Source: Flavicella sp963932955 (GTDB taxonomy: Bacteria; Bacteroidota; Bacteroidia; Flavobacteriales; Flavobacteriaceae). Taken from it: DNA of 8,991 nt. The notes under the pieces were generated by a model, which ran no database searches, had not been told where the DNA came from, and saw nothing but the letters and a program-made list of their open reading frames with translations. Location: the NCBI GenBank assembly GCA_963932955.1, contig CAWVRK010000031.1, forward strand, positions 1 through 8,991. The letters are read 5' to 3'. Every line of letters begins with the position of its first letter. Position 1 is the first letter of the stretch. The position numbers and the translations under genes are program-made. Of this stretch, positions 7,201 through 8,991 are shown piece by piece.

Positions 7201-7231
7201 TTGTGATACAGGTCTGTAATATTTACATTTG
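7201..7231 (+). promoter_or_regulatory. Flavobacterial promoter of the yebC gene
   Basis: TTG at 7201-7203 and TACATTTG at 7224-7231 are separated by 20 nt. Both elements and the spacing agree with the flavobacterial consensus TTG, 17-23 nt, TAnnTTTG. It is the most complete promoter in the window, and lies 38 nt before the yebC start. It implies that yebC can be transcribed independently of pta-ackA. Confidence 0.7.
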
Positions 7232-7247
7232 CTTTTCTAAAAAAGCA
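7230..7247 (+). promoter_or_regulatory. Short dyad at the start of the yebC leader
   Basis: TGCTTTT (7230-7236) and AAAAGCA (7241-7247) are perfect 7-bp arms around CTAA. The left arm overlaps the end of the -7 element, so only part may be in the transcript. It could be an operator or a weak 5' hairpin; no function is shown. Confidence 0.3.
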
Positions 7248-7269
7248 GCAACTAAAAAAGAGACGAGAA

Positions 7270-7986
7270 ATGGGAAGAGCATTTGAATTCCGAAAAGCGA
7301 GAAAGATGAAACGTTGGTCTGCAATGGCCAAAACGTTTACACGCATTGGCAAAGACATTGTGATGGCTGTAAAAGAAGGAGGACCCAACCCAGACACCAA
7401 TTCTCGATTGCGAGCAGTCATGCAGAATGCCAAAGCTGCAAACATGCCTAAAGACAATGTCGAACGCGCTATTAAAAAAGCCACCGACAAAGACACCGCC
7501 AACTACAAAGAAGTACTCTTTGAAGGCTATGCACCCCATGGAATTGCAATCCTATGCGAAACCGCTACTGACAATAACAACAGAACGGTTGCCAATGTCC
7601 GGGCAGCTTTCAACAAATGCGACGGAACTTTTGGAACTTCAGGTTCCGTGATTTTTATGTTTGACCACACTTGTAATTTTAGAGTAAAAACAGAAGACCT
7701 TCAAATGGACTTGGAAGAGTTTGAATTGGAATTGATCGATTTCGAAGTAGAAGAAGTTTTTGAAGACGAAGATGGGATTTTAATCTACGCGCCTTTCGAA
7801 CAATTTGGGGCCATTCAAAATTACTTAGAAGAACAACGTTTGGAAATTTTGTCTTCTGGATTTGAACGCATCCCTACCACCACCAAAACGCTCAATGACT
7901 CCCAAAAAGCAGACGTTGAAAAATTATTAGAAAAACTAGAAGAGGACGACGATGTACAGAACATCTACCATTCCATGGAGTTGTAA
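7270..7986 (+). CDS. yebC: YebC/PmpR/TACO1 family protein
   Basis: The 238-residue product is a full-length YebC-family protein. It opens with MGRAFEFRKARKMKRWSAMA, a form I associate with Bacteroidota (others begin MAGHSKW). It continues with the basic three-helix N-terminal domain (about 1-75, including NAKAANMPKDNVERAIKKA at 53-71). The signature FEGYAPHGIA (84-93) and the TDNNNRTVANVR segment (100-111) follow, then an acidic domain at about 140-175 and a C-terminal EKLEEDDDVQNIYH (221-234). Family members have been described as DNA-binding regulators (PmpR), and as translation factors by analogy with mitochondrial TACO1 and reports of ribosome-stalling relief. The sequence alone does not decide between these. 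It is separately promoted and 135 nt downstream of ackA, so a link to acetate metabolism is not implied. Confidence 0.95.
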   Translation: MGRAFEFRKARKMKRWSAMAKTFTRIGKDIVMAVKEGGPNPDTNSRLRAVMQNAKAANMPKDNVERAIKKATDKDTANYKEVLFEGYAPHGIAILCETATDNNNRTVANVRAAFNKCDGTFGTSGSVIFMFDHTCNFRVKTEDLQMDLEEFELELIDFEVEEVFEDEDGILIYAPFEQFGAIQNYLEEQRLEILSSGFERIPTTTKTLNDSQKADVEKLLEKLEEDDDVQNIYHSMEL

Positions 7987-8461
7987 CCACTCAAAATCAC
8001 TTGCGTAAAAGATACCAAACACCAGTACAAGCCTCTAATATCTGCCAGCGCTGTTTATCCTTCAACAAACAGTCGTCCACAGGATCAAGTACAGAATTCT
8101 TTTTTTATTGTGTGCATCTAAATTAAAGGCAAAAGGAGGGAGCGTTTCATGAGGTGGTTTTAACAACTAGAATAAATTGGAAACCTAGCTACCAATAGAC
8201 TGCAAAAACAGTCCAATTGTATGGGTTTGAACATGATTTATTTGGAAGGAGATGGCTTTGGACTTTTTAAAAAAAACACTTTACAATTGATTTCCTTTAA
8301 TTTTCCTACTTCTATTTTTCAAACCGAAGTACTGCTGTTTTTTTGGGAATTTATTGTATCTTGATACAGGTTGGTTTCAACCTTCCTCCCCTGAAACTAA
8401 TTGCCCTCCTTCCCCTTCAGCAAGCACCCCTCATTTTTTAGAATGTTAATTTTTTTCATCT
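7987..8461. other. 475-bp region without a recognisable gene
   Basis: No ORF here looks like a known family, and no tRNA or known riboswitch core was recognised. It holds several small structures: a 6-bp hairpin CTGTTT/AAACAG at 8051-8072; an SD-like AGGAGG at 8134-8139 before a four-codon ORF; nested inverted repeats at 8175-8219; an unrecognised 47-codon ORF at 8221-8364; the palindrome TGTATC-TT-GATACA at 8355-8368; a hairpin AGGTTG/CAACCT at 8368-8383; and a C-rich tract at 8388-8430. On the minus strand 7997-8104 is open for 36 codons. It may contain the yebC terminator, the promoter and leader of the glycosyltransferase gene, a small RNA, or decayed coding DNA; I cannot tell which. Confidence 0.6.
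8355..8383 (+). promoter_or_regulatory. Two adjacent dyads upstream of the glycosyltransferase gene
   Basis: TGTATC (8355-8360) and GATACA (8363-8368) form a perfect 6+6 palindrome with a 2-nt centre, more like a protein-binding site than an RNA hairpin. It abuts a second dyad AGGTTG (8368-8373) / CAACCT (8378-8383) with a GTTT loop, which could fold in RNA. No T-run follows. They lie about 80-107 nt before the ATG at 8462. Confidence 0.35.
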
Positions 8462-8991
8462 ATGAATTTGAAAGCATCCTTCAACAATTGCTTATTGGTA
8501 TTTGTAACAATGAATTTGCTCCAATCCTACTTTAGTCCCATTCTCCAGGACGAAGCCTTGTATTGGAATTTTGCACAACATCTCGACTGGGGGTATTTTG
8601 ACCACCCGCCAATGGTCGCTTTGCTAGTAAAAATTGGAGGGATATTCTTTTCAAAAACACTAGGAGTAAGATTGATGACGGTCCTATTGATGGGTATTCT
8701 GGTCAAAATTATTTGGAATTTTATCCCACTACATCAAAGAAAAAACAAACATGCACCACTCCTGTATTTTGGAATTCTCTTTTCCATTCCCGCATGCAAT
8801 GTTTATAGCTTTGTAACCACTCCAGATGTACCGCTGCTGTTTTTTTCAGGACTCTATTTGTTGGCATTTCTAAAATTCACAAAAAAGAACAACACAAAAC
8901 ACCTACTTTTCTTAGGCATTGCTGCAGCGCTTTTGTTGTACTCAAAATACCACGGAGCGCTTGTCATCTTTCTGACTGTCTTGTGCCAACC
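8462..8991 (+). CDS. GT39/ArnT-like membrane glycosyltransferase, N-terminal part (cut by window end)
   Basis: The frame is open from ATG 8462 to the window end, giving 176 complete codons, with an in-frame stop just upstream at 8447-8449. The product begins with a hydrophobic segment (about 9-20) followed by QDEALYWNFAQHLDWGYFDHPP at 29-50. This is the hallmark first extracytoplasmic loop of the PMT/ArnT superfamily, with the conserved Asp-Glu pair at 30-31. TTPDVPLLFF (119-128) and YSKYHGAL (160-167) also fit, and hydrophobic segments recur at about 68-85, 100-115, 123-138 and 147-159. Such enzymes transfer a sugar from a polyprenyl-phosphate donor to lipid or protein on the outer face of the inner membrane. 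Donor and acceptor cannot be deduced. No Shine-Dalgarno precedes the ATG; Met17 is a less likely start because it would truncate the first membrane segment. Confidence 0.88.
   Translation, partial: MNLKASFNNCLLVFVTMNLLQSYFSPILQDEALYWNFAQHLDWGYFDHPPMVALLVKIGGIFFSKTLGVRLMTVLLMGILVKIIWNFIPLHQRKNKHAPLLYFGILFSIPACNVYSFVTTPDVPLLFFSGLYLLAFLKFTKKNNTKHLLFLGIAAALLLYSKYHGALVIFLTVLCQ

Noticed and set aside
7987..8121. In-frame readthrough extension of YebC after its TAA (about 44 codons to the next stop at 8119)
   Set aside because: The protein is already full length and ends in the usual acidic C-terminus; the extension has no recognisable content.
8398..8459. 20-codon minus-strand ORF beginning ATG AAA AAA ATT, divergent from the glycosyltransferase gene
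   Set aside because: It is too short, made mostly of A-rich leader and the G-rich strand of the C-tract, and has no supporting promoter.
1..8991. A novel defence, mobile or biosynthetic system
   Set aside because: All six complete genes and the partial one belong to well-known families in plausible chromosomal order; there are no integrase, transposase, direct-repeat borders, toxin-antitoxin pairs or repeat arrays.

Overview
The window looks like chromosomal DNA from a marine-type Flavobacteriaceae or close relative (Bacteroidota). Three things point there. The acyl-CoA carboxylase, YebC and AckA sequences carry wording I associate with that group. Start codons lack Shine-Dalgarno sequences. 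Three transcription units are preceded by perfect matches to the flavobacterial -7 element TAnnTTTG. By eye the DNA is AT-rich throughout, with no clear compositional break and no sign of an insertion sequence, phage, CRISPR array, tRNA or rRNA.

Layout: positions 46-1956 on the minus strand form a probable small redox operon, transcribed leftwards as an NAD(P)H-dependent FMN reductase, a MarR-family regulator and a pirin-family cupin. Reductase and regulator are 4 nt apart, and the pirin gene follows after about 60 nt. The divergent gap 1957-2090 holds a perfect 9+9 bp palindrome (2004-2030) and a related imperfect one (1973-1991). They flank the reductase's -7 element and are the most likely operator for the MarR protein.

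On the plus strand, 2091-3719 encodes a biotin-dependent acyl-CoA carboxylase carboxyltransferase (beta) subunit of the methylcrotonyl-CoA carboxylase type; its biotin carboxylase and carrier partners are not in the window. Next is a tight pta-ackA operon (3838-7134, 3 nt gap), encoding the acetyl-CoA / acetyl-phosphate / acetate pathway with a long three-domain Pta. A separately promoted YebC/PmpR-family gene follows at 7270-7986.

Positions 7987-8461 are a 475-bp stretch without a recognisable gene but with several small dyads, a C-rich tract and short doubtful ORFs. The right edge (8462-8991) holds the N-terminal 176 residues of a GT39/ArnT-like membrane glycosyltransferase, cut by the window end.

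The left part probably handles quinone, electrophile or flavin redox stress. The middle is central carbon metabolism, with acyl-CoA carboxylation and acetate activation or overflow meeting at acyl-CoA and acetyl-CoA. I see no convincing novel multi-gene system. The points most worth a second look are the operator architecture at 1973-2030 and the unexplained 475-bp region before the glycosyltransferase.
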